Shown piece after piece: positions 18,775 through 27,289 of a stretch of DNA of 64,000 nt. Under the pieces are notes generated by a model, which saw nothing but the letters and a program-made list of their open reading frames with translations, ran no database searches and was not told where the DNA came from. Positions within the stretch are counted from its first letter, which is position 1, and each line of letters starts with the position of its first letter. Origin of the DNA: Bifidobacterium catenulatum PV20-2 (GTDB lineage: Bacteria > Actinomycetota > Actinomycetes > Actinomycetales > Bifidobacteriaceae). The stretch covers positions 2,232,001-2,296,000 of the forward strand of contig NZ_CP007456.1 of assembly GCF_000800455.1 (NCBI RefSeq), in the 5' to 3' direction. The position numbers and the translations under genes were made by a program.

Positions 18775-19356
18775 ATGCTGCTGTCCGATCGCGACATTCT
18801 CGCCGCGCAGGCCGAAGGTCATATTTCACTCGATCCGTGGACCCCGGAAATGGTGCAGCCCGCTTCCATTGACGTGCGTTTGGACCGTTTCTTCCGCCTG
18901 TTCAACAATCATGCGTACACGTATGTCGATCCGGCTGAGAATCAGGGCGAGCTGACTGAGCAGTTCGAGGTGGCTCCAGGCGAACCATGGATTCTGCATC
19001 CGGGTGAGTTCGCATTGGGTTCCACGTGGGAGTATGTGAAGCTTGATCCGACGATTGCCGCCCGTCTGGAGGGCAAGAGCTCGCTGGGTCGTTTGGGTAT
19101 TCTCACGCATTCCACCGCAGGCTTCATCGACCCTGGTTTCGAGGGACATATCACGTTGGAATTGTCGAATGTGTCGACATTGCCGGTGAAGTTGTGGCCT
19201 GGCATGAAGATCGGCCAGATGTGCTTTTTCCAGCTCAGCTCTCCCGCCGAACATCCGTACGGTTCGCAAGGCACCGGATCGCATTATCAGGGCCAACGCG
19301 GTCCGACGCCAAGCCGTTCCTACGTGAACTTCTACAAAGCCGACATCACCGACTAA
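18775..19356 (+). CDS. dcd: dCTP deaminase (probably bifunctional dCTP deaminase/dUTPase)
   Basis: 193 residues. Converts dCTP to dUTP; actinobacterial members usually also hydrolyse dUTP to dUMP, supplying thymidylate synthesis. Visible: PASIDVRLD (29-37), the catalytic stretch [14 protein letters not shown], then [18 protein letters not shown] and the C-terminal nucleotide-closing tail [16 protein letters not shown] precedes the ATG. The 245-bp gap upstream probably holds its promoter (TAGACT near 18651). It stands alone and ends in an exceptional terminator. Confidence 0.95.
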   Translation: MLLSDRDILAAQAEGHISLDPWTPEMVQPASIDVRLDRFFRLFNNHAYTYVDPAENQGELTEQFEVAPGEPWILHPGEFALGSTWEYVKLDPTIAARLEGKSSLGRLGILTHSTAGFIDPGFEGHITLELSNVSTLPVKLWPGMKIGQMCFFQLSSPAEHPYGSQGTGSHYQGQRGPTPSRSYVNFYKADITD

Positions 19357-19416
19357 TCATCAAATATTCTTGGATTATCGCAATATATTGCCGATATATG
19401 GCGATTGATATTCCCC

Positions 19417-19477
19417 AAGATTGCAAAAAAGATTGGCTATCACATATCGCATGATAGCCAATCTTTTTTGCAATCTT
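19417..19477. terminator. Long perfect terminator after dcd
   Basis: 26-bp arms pair without mismatch around a 9-base loop. The arms contain A6/T6 tracts and GATTGGCTATCA/TGATAGCCAATC. Active-looking in both directions, it may insulate the restriction-modification genes from dcd. Confidence 0.9.
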
Positions 19478-19566
19478 CTATTGAGATTTCCCGTTGCAAT
19501 ATCAGCAATATCGAATGATATTCAGGTAAGGGTCCGCAGACATTAATCCGACTTATTACTGCGAAT

Positions 19567-20265
19567 CTATTTTGGGATACTTTCAGAATAAATTCGTTCA
19601 GCAAGATCATTACTTACGCTGATTCCACCATCAAGAATATCATCCATGATAAGCGGGAAAACTTCGTATAGGTCATGAAGCGCATTATCACGTTGAAAAA
19701 CTATGTCATATGCCGTAGCACCATCACAGCAACGAATATTTTCTTTCTCAGGCCTGCCCGACACCTTCCAAGGTCGGTCATATCGCTCAGAAGTCTTGGG
19801 GACAATCTGGAAAATATAGGCTATAGCTCCATGGGTCTTCGCTGCAAGATCCAAGGTATCCCATACTTCCTTCTCATCAGAAGCCTTAATTGTGTTAAAG
19901 CGATTCTTTACTTCTGCGACTAAAGGCTTTCCGAAGCGCGAATCAGTGAATCCTGGTTCCATTTTGAGGTCAATGCCGCCGCCATTAGAGCCAAGATCCA
20001 CCCAGCCGGGCGCAAGACTCAATATATGTTGGTGCCATAAACCAACACTGTTGGAAAGCGTCTTGTTGATTTTCCTTTCGACTTCAAAATGAAGAACATT
20101 TTCAAGAGTGCTCTCAGAAATAATTGATTGTGCCACCAAAGTAAAGGGGTCCGGAGGATTACTTTTCTTCTCTTTCTTTTTATTAATCGCTGATTCAAAG
20201 ACATGCTTCGTCTTCTCATATAGCGCATCTTGGTCAATCCAGTCTAAGCCGTAATCGTGTCCCAT
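19567..20265 (-). CDS. Type II restriction endonuclease, Eco47II-like
   Basis: About 232 residues, close to the size of Eco47II. The frame is open to 20394, but the extra 43 codons would run through a perfect palindrome; the ATG at 20265 has GGAG six bases upstream and is preferred. Conserved GWVDLGSNGGGIDLK and PLVAEVKNRFNT supply the metal-binding residues of a PD-(D/E)XK nuclease. Family members cut GGNCC, so that is the expected target. Divergent from its methyltransferase. The region is AT-richer than its neighbours, a sign of acquisition. Confidence 0.8.
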   Translation of the reverse strand: MGHDYGLDWIDQDALYEKTKHVFESAINKKKEKKSNPPDPFTLVAQSIISESTLENVLHFEVERKINKTLSNSVGLWHQHILSLAPGWVDLGSNGGGIDLKMEPGFTDSRFGKPLVAEVKNRFNTIKASDEKEVWDTLDLAAKTHGAIAYIFQIVPKTSERYDRPWKVSGRPEKENIRCCDGATAYDIVFQRDNALHDLYEVFPLIMDDILDGGISVSNDLAERIYSESIPK

Positions 20266-20360
20266 TGCCACTCCAATCTTTCCTCCGTTTGAAAGACTAA
20301 TCGACAGTTTAGCAATACAGTACTTACGAAACTTCTGTGAAACAAAATTTTTTTCTTTCA

Positions 20361-20396
20361 ATATGGTAACCCTTACATAAGTAAGGGTTACCATAT
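20361..20396. promoter_or_regulatory. Perfect 36-bp palindrome between the restriction and modification genes
   Basis: ATATGGTAACCCTTAC and GTAAGGGTTACCATAT flank four bases (ATAA). It ends 11 bp before the methyltransferase ATG and lies about 95 bp upstream of the nuclease start. The position fits an operator controlling both divergent genes, most simply bound by the MerR-like domain of the methyltransferase itself. Confidence 0.8.
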
Positions 20397-20407
20397 ATCA
20401 TGAAAGA

Positions 20408-21691
20408 ATGGAGCAAGTAACAGTAACAAAGGCAAGCCATCTTTTAGACGTGTCCGCTGACACCATTCGGCGATGGTCAAAACTTGGGCTTTTACGATGC
20501 ACTCGAGACAAGAACAACAACCGCTTGTTCGATCTTGAAGAAATTCGCCGTGTGCAACGTAAACACGAAAATACTACGTCCAAAGCCGAGAAACCTCGAT
20601 TCAAAGTGCTTAAATCCTCACCGACGAATTACGTAAGCCTAGAACTATTCGCCGGTGCCGGCGGAACTGCGCTCGGAATGCATAATGCCGGTTTCCAACA
20701 CATCATGCTTAACGAATTTGATAAAAATGCGTGTGCCACCTTGCGGCTTAATATGCCTTCCTGGAATGTTGTTGAAGGTGACATTCATGAAGTTGATTTC
20801 GCAGAATACGCAGGGAAAGTAGACTTACTTCAAGGCGGCGTGCCTTGCCAAGCCTTTTCCTACGCAGGTCTATCTCGAGGCTTTGAAGACACTCGAGGAA
20901 CCTTGTTCTTTGAGTTTGCACGCGCCGTGAAGCAAGTGCAGCCCAAAGTACTCATGATGGAAAATGTTCGAGGTTTACTCACCCATGATCACGGCAGAAC
21001 AATAATGACAATGCTGCGTGCTCTTGATGGCATCGGTTATAAGGTTGCCATTAAAATTCTGCATGCCCAGTTTCTTGATGTCGCTCAAAAACGAGAAAGA
21101 CTCGTGCTTATAGGCGTGCGTAAGGATCTTGATATACCGATTCTTTATCCGAAAGAAACCAGCGACATTCTCACCCTTTGGGATGCGATTGGCGATTGTC
21201 CAAAATCGGAGGGAATGGAATATTCTCCCGCAAAAAAGAAAGTGCTCAGTCTAGTACCGCCTGGCGGTTACTGGAGAGACCTTCCTGAGGATATACAGAA
21301 ATCATATCTGAAGGGATCTTACAATCTTCCCGGAGGGAAAACAGGTATGGCAAGACGTCTCGCTTGGAACGAACCTTCCTTGACTCTGACATGCGCACCC
21401 GCGCAAAAGCAAACGGAACGCTGTCATCCTGAAGAGACACGACCTCTAACTGTCCGAGAGTATGCTCGAATCCAGAGCTTCCCTGATGAATGGAAATTCG
21501 TAGGTTCCATTGCCTCTCAATATCGCCAAATCGGCAATGCAGTTCCATGCAATCTTTCATTCCATGCTGGGAAAGCTATCATTGCCATGCTTAGCAATAA
21601 TGATAGAGAATCATTCACAGAGGTTGCTCCCATCGACGTTGACAACATGACAACAGAAACACTCAAACATGACTCACTAGCTGCTTTTTAA
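20408..21691 (+). CDS. DNA (cytosine-5) methyltransferase with N-terminal MerR-like domain
   Basis: 427 residues. Residues 1-50 form a MerR-like winged helix (VTKASHLLDVSADTIRRWSK). The methyltransferase follows: motif I ELFAGAGGTALGM (79-91), catalytic C147 in GGVPCQ, ENV at 185-187, QKRERL (motif VIII), and the target-domain end with RIQSFPDEW and QIGNAVP. It protects the sites cut by the neighbouring Eco47II-like nuclease, presumably GGNCC. The fused DNA-binding domain makes it a plausible autoregulator of the pair. No strong ribosome site lies before the ATG. Confidence 0.9.
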   Translation: MEQVTVTKASHLLDVSADTIRRWSKLGLLRCTRDKNNNRLFDLEEIRRVQRKHENTTSKAEKPRFKVLKSSPTNYVSLELFAGAGGTALGMHNAGFQHIMLNEFDKNACATLRLNMPSWNVVEGDIHEVDFAEYAGKVDLLQGGVPCQAFSYAGLSRGFEDTRGTLFFEFARAVKQVQPKVLMMENVRGLLTHDHGRTIMTMLRALDGIGYKVAIKILHAQFLDVAQKRERLVLIGVRKDLDIPILYPKETSDILTLWDAIGDCPKSEGMEYSPAKKKVLSLVPPGGYWRDLPEDIQKSYLKGSYNLPGGKTGMARRLAWNEPSLTLTCAPAQKQTERCHPEETRPLTVREYARIQSFPDEWKFVGSIASQYRQIGNAVPCNLSFHAGKAIIAMLSNNDRESFTEVAPIDVDNMTTETLKHDSLAAF

Positions 21692-21793
21692 ACAGGACTG
21701 TGCATAGTATCTATGCCCGATTTATACTTGATGAGGCATAATACAATATAAACTATGCGCGGGTATTTGGATATTATTAATTAGAGTGCAGCC

Positions 21794-21917
21794 TTAGGGA
21801 TGAATATACTCCAGCATTTCTATGCGTCTCTCATGTATTATGCGAAATTGTTCTGCACGTGGCAACATGCTAATGTTTTCTTGAATTTGTTGAGACTCAG
21901 AGAGCCCTAGAAAACGT
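21794..21917 (-). pseudogene. Unidentified 3' gene fragment
   Basis: About 40 codons ending in TAA read as LSESQQIQENISMLPRAE and FRIIHERRIEMLEYIHP. The composition looks like real protein, but a TGA lies immediately upstream, where the IS-end-like sequence begins. I cannot name the family. Confidence 0.4.
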
Positions 21918-22370
21918 CATCACCTCGACCGGGTTACAACAACTTGACGATATGCATGCTCGACGCGATGCCGGGCATGCATATCGTCGATTTAAGTGAA
22001 TACTTCGGGCGCAGGCGGTCGATAAACAGTGTCTTCTCCCCGTTCGATAGGCGCCTCAAATCAGCGCTAAGTCTTTACTAATTCATGCGACTCACTTGGA
22101 CGGTGTCCGGATTCGATACGATCCTGGTTCTTTCTTCATGGCTCGCATGTCGGCGAATCGAAGCCTTTCCGTCTCTGTACGCGCGATACACGTTGAAGAT
22201 TTCAAGCATGGAATTCGAGGAGAGGCTGAATACCACGTGCCTGCACATCCTGTAGATCAGCATGTGTGGAAAGCCGATTGTCGGAAAACGGAGCGTGTAT
22301 TTCGAAGTTCGGAACGGGAATAACTCCTCGCTGCTTTATCCCATATCGGCGGCTGGAGATTCCAGGATCA

Positions 22371-22409
22371 CCACATTGCTCGGCATCCTTTTCATGCCGA
22401 GCAATGTGG
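22371..22409. repeat. Perfect 16-bp inverted repeat
   Basis: CCACATTGCTCGGCAT and its exact complement are separated by seven bases. There is no T tract on either side, so it is not a typical terminator. Confidence 0.7.
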
Positions 22410-22804
22410 TTACCGGACGCCCAACGATGGCGCCGGTAAACGCGTTGGGTTCGAAATACGGAATCGATCCCTCCCCTGCGGGCACGCCTCCGCGCCTTTC
22501 CTGACGTCCAGCATCACATGATTGGAATCCCGTCGTTCCGCAGACTTTCCCCGAACGAAAGCCCATGCCTCCCGGCAACGCTTAGGGAATACGTCCGTGC
22601 GCGAAACACGGGAAAAGCCATGCATGGATGCTAGAAACGGTGGCATGTCCACGAATGGCCATCCGCAGACATACAATTCAGCCACCATAGGCAGGGTTAA
22701 CATCCGGCCAATGTCAGAGTGCTCAATAGTGTTCAAGGACGGACGGGATGCACAGGTCGCCGTCCTCGACCATGCACACCAATTGCAGAAGGAGAGTCCA
22801 CAGT

Positions 22805-23806
22805 CTACAGCCTTTCATTCAGCCAGTCGAGCACAAGTCCGATGGCTTTGTCTCCACGGAATCCGTAGGCGGCATGGCTCGCGTTATCGAGCTTATAGAA
22901 GGTGACGTCCTTATTGAGCGCTTTCATCGTGGCATACAGACGGCAACTCTGATTGAACGGCACAAGCAAATCTCGTCCACCATGCATGATCAGCGTCGGC
23001 GGTGTCGGATGGTCGGTAGACAGGTAGGTCAGAGGCGAGGCCTCACGGCTCCTGTCCGGATTATCCAGGACTCTCACGCCTCCTATCTCCATGCCTTCTG
23101 GGCACTGTGCGGGGTTATGATCCTGCGAGCTTGGGTAGTAGTTCATCTTCACAAAATCGGTAGGACCGTACCAGTCCACGATGCAGGAGACCTTCGAGCT
23201 GGTTTCAGCGTAATCTGCCGTATCCGGATCCTCGTCGCCAGTGAATCCGGACATCAGCACAGTGTGGCCGCCTGCCGAATCTCCGAACAGCGCAATACGC
23301 TCCGGGTCGAATCCAAGACGTTCCGCATTCTGACGAACATAACGGATTGCAGTCTTACAGTCCTGCGTCTGCGCCGGGAACGGGGCAACCGTACTTGGAC
23401 GATATTCGGGCACAACTACGGCGTATCCCTTTTCAGCGAGTCTGATGTACAAACTGTTGAAACTGCTGGGGGTCGGTTTGAAAAAGCCCGCTCCACGCAT
23501 GAAGACGATTACCGGCCACCCGTTCTCGTGATTGGCGTCTGGCATGTTCGGGTCGTCATGGAACGGCGTATAGATGTCAAGATTCAAATCAAGCGGCCCA
23601 CCCTTGGTCTCCCGCGTCACATACTTTTCCTTGGTGACATAGGTGGAGAAGAAGAACGTGTCTTCGAAACCATCCACGACGACGCATCCATCCGGTACTT
23701 CGTCGGAATGAGGGAATTCGGCAACCTTATCGACAGGTGTCGGAATCGGCTTGAGTGGTTCGGACGAAGCCGGTGCGACCATGTCTTCAATATCGATGTT
23801 GCTCAT
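22805..23806 (-). CDS. Alpha/beta-hydrolase esterase
   Basis: 333 residues, no signal peptide. Hormone-sensitive-lipase-like esterase fold: serine in GDSAGG, aspartate in GGRDLLVP and histidine in NASHAAYG. The oxyanion loop reads MRGAGF instead of the usual HGGG. Likely removes acyl groups (acetyl, feruloyl or similar) from an imported compound. GAGGAGCAACC precedes the ATG. It begins 19 bp after the MFS stop codon and is probably co-transcribed with it, so the transporter may import the ester that this enzyme cleaves. Confidence 0.87.
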   Translation of the reverse strand: MSNIDIEDMVAPASSEPLKPIPTPVDKVAEFPHSDEVPDGCVVVDGFEDTFFFSTYVTKEKYVTRETKGGPLDLNLDIYTPFHDDPNMPDANHENGWPVIVFMRGAGFFKPTPSSFNSLYIRLAEKGYAVVVPEYRPSTVAPFPAQTQDCKTAIRYVRQNAERLGFDPERIALFGDSAGGHTVLMSGFTGDEDPDTADYAETSSKVSCIVDWYGPTDFVKMNYYPSSQDHNPAQCPEGMEIGGVRVLDNPDRSREASPLTYLSTDHPTPPTLIMHGGRDLLVPFNQSCRLYATMKALNKDVTFYKLDNASHAAYGFRGDKAIGLVLDWLNERL

Positions 23807-23825
23807 TGGTTGCTCCTCGCTTCTC

Positions 23826-25088
23826 TCAGGCCGTGACGGACTTGGCGGCGGTCTTCTTCTTGTCGTTGACCATGAAAATGACTATCAGGACGATAACCAC
23901 GGCCATGAATCCTGCACCCATGTTCAGCGACTTCCAAGGGCTGGTGATACCAGTGACGGCACCAAGCAACGCGAATGCGTACGGAGGAATAAACGATCCG
24001 ACGGAGTTGCCGAAGAAGGCATAGGAAGTGGTCTGGGCGGAAATCGACGGGTCGGTGTGCTCATTGACGAGGATGTTGACATACGGCATGAACCAGCAGA
24101 ATCCGACGCCGAGCAGTACGCCGGCGATGTTCCATGCTGCCAGCGAGGTGGTGTTGCCCCAAATCAGCAGCGCTGCACCCTGCATCGCGACTGCGATTAC
24201 ACCGATCCGCATGCCCACGAAGCTCTTGACCAAGCCGAAGACGAGGCCGCCGAGCAGAGAAGAGATGGAAATGATGGTAATAACGGTGGCTGCCTGAACC
24301 GCAGTGATAGTGCCGGTCTCCTCCGCCGCAAGAGAAAGGTTGATTGTGTAGAAGCCATAGCCGGTAGCGAAGATAATCTGCAGCAGCATTCCGAAGTACG
24401 CGGAGATGGGCGTCTTCCTGCGCTTCAGCTTGTCTTCGGAGGTCGTTGCATCTTCGCGGCCGAGATCATTCACTGCGTTCGGGATGAAGAGCAGAACTAT
24501 CACAGTGACGAGCAGAGCGAAGAAATACACGTAGTAGAAATAATGCCAGTCGAAAGACATGATGCCTGCGATGGTGGAAGAGATGATGGTTGCACCCAAG
24601 CCAACGGCAGATGACTGGAAGCCCATTAGCGTATCTGCTTCCTTGCCCTTGAAGCAGTCAACGATCAGGGATGCGGACAACGGCTGAATCAGGCCTAAAC
24701 CAAACCCGGCGAGCACGCGCAGCGCAGTCTGCCCGTCAAGAAGCGGGATGAACATCGGGAAGAAGCCGCCGACAAAGCAGAGCAGCGTGCCGATGACGCA
24801 TAGGTTCTTCTTGCCGATTCTGGTGGCGAATCGTCCGCCTATAAGCGTGGCAACGATATTACCCAGCACGGGCACTGTCACGAAGCACTGCAGCTCCATG
24901 GCCGAAGCGTTCGGGAAATCCTGCTTGAGGCTTGAGACCACGGCTGCTGTCACGGAAATGCTTTGCAACAGCAGCGCGAGAGAAAGGATAGCGCCTTTCA
25001 ACATCACTTTCTTTGACCCGGATTGAGGCAGTCCTGACAGCGGATCACGGTCGACCCTCTGCACATTCGATGTGGTTGTTTCAGTCAT
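23826..25088 (-). CDS. MFS transporter
   Basis: 420 residues, twelve predicted membrane spans, with the family loop GGRFATRIGKKNL between spans 2 and 3. Substrate not evident from sequence. AAAGGAGCATGAC precedes the ATG. First gene of a two-gene unit with an esterase, behind an AraC-type regulator on the same strand; the set looks like a small catabolic cassette for an ester-linked plant or dietary compound. Confidence 0.88.
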   Translation of the reverse strand: MTETTTSNVQRVDRDPLSGLPQSGSKKVMLKGAILSLALLLQSISVTAAVVSSLKQDFPNASAMELQCFVTVPVLGNIVATLIGGRFATRIGKKNLCVIGTLLCFVGGFFPMFIPLLDGQTALRVLAGFGLGLIQPLSASLIVDCFKGKEADTLMGFQSSAVGLGATIISSTIAGIMSFDWHYFYYVYFFALLVTVIVLLFIPNAVNDLGREDATTSEDKLKRRKTPISAYFGMLLQIIFATGYGFYTINLSLAAEETGTITAVQAATVITIISISSLLGGLVFGLVKSFVGMRIGVIAVAMQGAALLIWGNTTSLAAWNIAGVLLGVGFCWFMPYVNILVNEHTDPSISAQTTSYAFFGNSVGSFIPPYAFALLGAVTGITSPWKSLNMGAGFMAVVIVLIVIFMVNDKKKTAAKSVTA

Positions 25089-25241
25089 GTCATGCTCCTT
25101 TGCTTGTCGTCTTCACGAAACCGGATTTCAGCTCCATGCTGAAGGTTTGCCAGCGAAGACAGCTCCAAGCATATGTAAGCACTAAATGACCTATTGGGGC
25201 GTTTATTGACGCAGAAAAGTCATTTTGTGACCAGGATCTTC

Positions 25242-26168
25242 CTATTCGACTTGTCCTGGACGATGCCTTCTACGGAATGCTGCTGGAGTGGCAGAGAAAC
25301 GGTCGCTGAACGCCTTGGTGAAAGATTTCACGTTGGCAAAGCCGTTACGATCTGCGATGTCCGCAATGGTATCTGAACCGTTCATCAGATCGTCAAGCGC
25401 CGATTGCAAGCGGATTTCCGTCAGATAACGATCAGGCGTCACTCCGGTGCCGCTTTTGAACATACGCGAGAAGTACTCGCGACAGTATCCGAAATGCGTG
25501 GAGATGTCGCCAATTGACATTTTCTCGGTGTAATGATGTTCCATATATTCAGTGATGTTACGCACTCCCGATATATCCTTTGGCAAAGGATTATCTGCTG
25601 AATGGCTATCGGCTTTGCAGTGGGTGCAGATATGCATCAATAGACTGTATAGCAGCGCGTTCAGTTCGATGATTTGAAGATCCGCGTCGTCATCGCTCAC
25701 ACATAGGGCAATTCGCTCGCACAACCCTAACATCTCTCCATCAGCCAGACCGTTAAAGCCGTAGACAACGCCTTGATTGAGGCGAATTCCAGACAGGCTT
25801 GGGCACATACGCGACAGATACTCTCCATCGAATGATATAGACAGAACATTCTGCCCTTCACTGCCCAGATGCGGATGAATCGAATGCAGAGATTTCGGAC
25901 TAATCAGCCCTATCGACCCGTCATGCAACGTCGTTTCGATGCCATCTATGAACAGGGTCACTTCGCCATGGCGCACGTAGACTACTTCTATGCCGAGATG
26001 CCAATGAAGTGGAACATCTTGAGCCGGCATTTCGGTGTGCATACGAACGATTGCGGGATATAGCCGACTGCCTCCCCATGATTCGTGATGATCTGCCCCG
26101 ATGGCCATATCGTAATTGATGTGCCTGTCGATATAGAACATGCGCGCTGATGCCGCTGAAGTGAACAT
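25242..26168 (-). CDS. AraC-family transcriptional regulator
   Basis: 308 residues. An N-terminal cupin-like sensing domain (VPLHWHLGIEVVYVRHGEVTL at ~53-73) and two C-terminal helix-turn-helices (MSIGDISTHFGYCREYFSRMF; DTIADIADRNGFANVKSFTKAF). Such proteins usually activate nearby sugar genes. The ATG at 26168 has no ribosome site, and the one at 26141 has none either; an IS3 relic begins ~25 bp upstream, so the original 5' end or promoter may be altered. Likely controls the MFS-esterase pair downstream. Confidence 0.87.
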   Translation of the reverse strand: MFTSAASARMFYIDRHINYDMAIGADHHESWGGSRLYPAIVRMHTEMPAQDVPLHWHLGIEVVYVRHGEVTLFIDGIETTLHDGSIGLISPKSLHSIHPHLGSEGQNVLSISFDGEYLSRMCPSLSGIRLNQGVVYGFNGLADGEMLGLCERIALCVSDDDADLQIIELNALLYSLLMHICTHCKADSHSADNPLPKDISGVRNITEYMEHHYTEKMSIGDISTHFGYCREYFSRMFKSGTGVTPDRYLTEIRLQSALDDLMNGSDTIADIADRNGFANVKSFTKAFSDRFSATPAAFRRRHRPGQVE

Positions 26169-26189
26169 GCAGCCATTGTAATGGCATCC

Positions 26190-26660
26190 GGCGTGACGGA
26201 TCCCGCGCCGGCTTTTCCTCCCCTGCCGTCAGGCGCTTCCTTCTAGGTGCCTGTATCACGGACGGCTTCTTGGATCCGGCGAGCATCTGCCGTTCCCAGT
26301 TTCTCACGACCGATGGGTCGACCCTCAGCTCGGCGGCCGCCTCGCGTGATTTCAACCGTCCGGACGCGACCGCGACCACTGCCTCGCGTCTCAGTTCCTC
26401 GGGCACGGAGCCGCGTCTCGGTTTGCGTTTGCCCGGGGCGAGCTCGTCGATCCACGCGGTGAGCAGCTCGCGGCTTTTCGGATAGCCGAGCGCTCGCATG
26501 GTACGTTTCAGACGCCTGCCATGTTCGAGATGATGTTCCACGGCGGCGCAGCGCTCGTATTTGACGTACAGATCCATGGCTCTGCCTCGCTGCTCCATGC
26601 TGCACTTTCGCCATAATGGGTTCTCCTCCTGATCAAGGAGTCCAAGAAAACGTCACCACC
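26190..26660 (-). mobile_element. IS3-family element remnant (OrfA fragment and left end)
   Basis: Minus-strand reading gives an OrfA-like protein: MDLYVKYERCAAV, ALGYPKSRELLTAWIDELA, then the helix-turn-helix KSREAAAELRVDPSVVRNWE. A ribosome site (GGAGGAG) and ATGGCGAAAGTGCAG lie upstream but in a different frame, so the coding is broken. The presumed end, TGGTGACGTTTTCTTGGACTC, is at about 26637-26658. OrfB is missing. Confidence 0.7.
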
Positions 26661-26677
26661 TTGTACTGTGAACGTCA

Positions 26678-26938
26678 GCTTGCAGAAACACAAGCATCTC
26701 CCCACGCGCATACGACTATGTGGTGAATGGCAAGACTGCAATCGGCTGGCTGATCGGTCATCATCAGACCACAACGGACAAGAAGATCGACATCGTCAAC
26801 AATCCGAACGAATACTCGCCCGACCCGCGCTACATCGTCGACCTGGTGGAGAAGGTCATCCACGTGAGCGTGAAAACCGTCGACATCGTGAACGGCCTAC
26901 CGCAACTCAATGAGAAGAAGACCCAGCCCATCTACTGA
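26678..26938 (+). pseudogene. 3' fragment of a restriction-type DEAD/DEAH helicase
   Basis: About 86 codons end the frame. SPRAYDYVVNGKTAIGWL, then DPRYIVDLVEKVIHVSVKTV and GLPQLNEK match the C-terminal end of large helicases from type I/III-like restriction systems. A TGA closes the frame just upstream, at the IS3 end, so the rest of the gene was lost there. Confidence 0.7.
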
Positions 26939-27289
26939 CCCACCGAAATGGTAACAAATAGCACAAAAAACTGTAGGAATCGGCAGATGTTGGATTGTCT
27001 GATATCCATTATCGCGGAGATTAAGCCCACCGTCACCATCCTAGAAGTGTACAATCGCTGTATCTTTGGTCTGTCCCGTCAAACCTTTGTCGGACGATAC
27101 TTTTTGCCTCCGGCAAGTACTGAACCAGTAAGTACGTTTTGTGCTTATAGGTCGAAACAAGGATGATCCCAGCTGATGGCCCAGCTTTAAAAGCTGGACG
27201 TGTGAGATCACCAGCAATCTACCTGCCTATCTCTCACGAGAGCAGCCACCAGCGACACGGTGACGGTCTTCTCGCACCTCCTGAACGAA
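26939..27289. other. Gene-free gap before the sensor kinase
   Basis: Short frames only. A tight dyad CCAGCTTT/AAAGCTGG (27181-27197) may be the terminator of the minus-strand kinase gene, though no T tract follows. I looked here for an AgrD-like peptide gene and saw none. Confidence 0.4.

Larger units (their letters stand above)
21692..22804. other. Degenerate region between the R-M genes and the esterase
   Basis: No intact gene is seen in 1.1 kb. It holds a short 3' gene end on the minus strand (21794-21917), a relic of an IS end (21903-21923), an inverted repeat GACGATATGCATGC (21946-21988) and a perfect 16-bp hairpin at 22371-22409. The short frames on both strands lack ribosome sites and known motifs, so the stretch looks like decayed mobile DNA. 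Confidence 0.55.

Noticed and set aside
22748..23836. 362-codon plus-strand frame
   Set aside because: Antisense to the alpha/beta-hydrolase with an intact catalytic triad.
26948..27166. AgrD-like peptide gene near the sensor kinase
   Set aside because: The 72-codon frame lacks the amphipathic leader, cysteine-containing core and acidic tail of AgrD.
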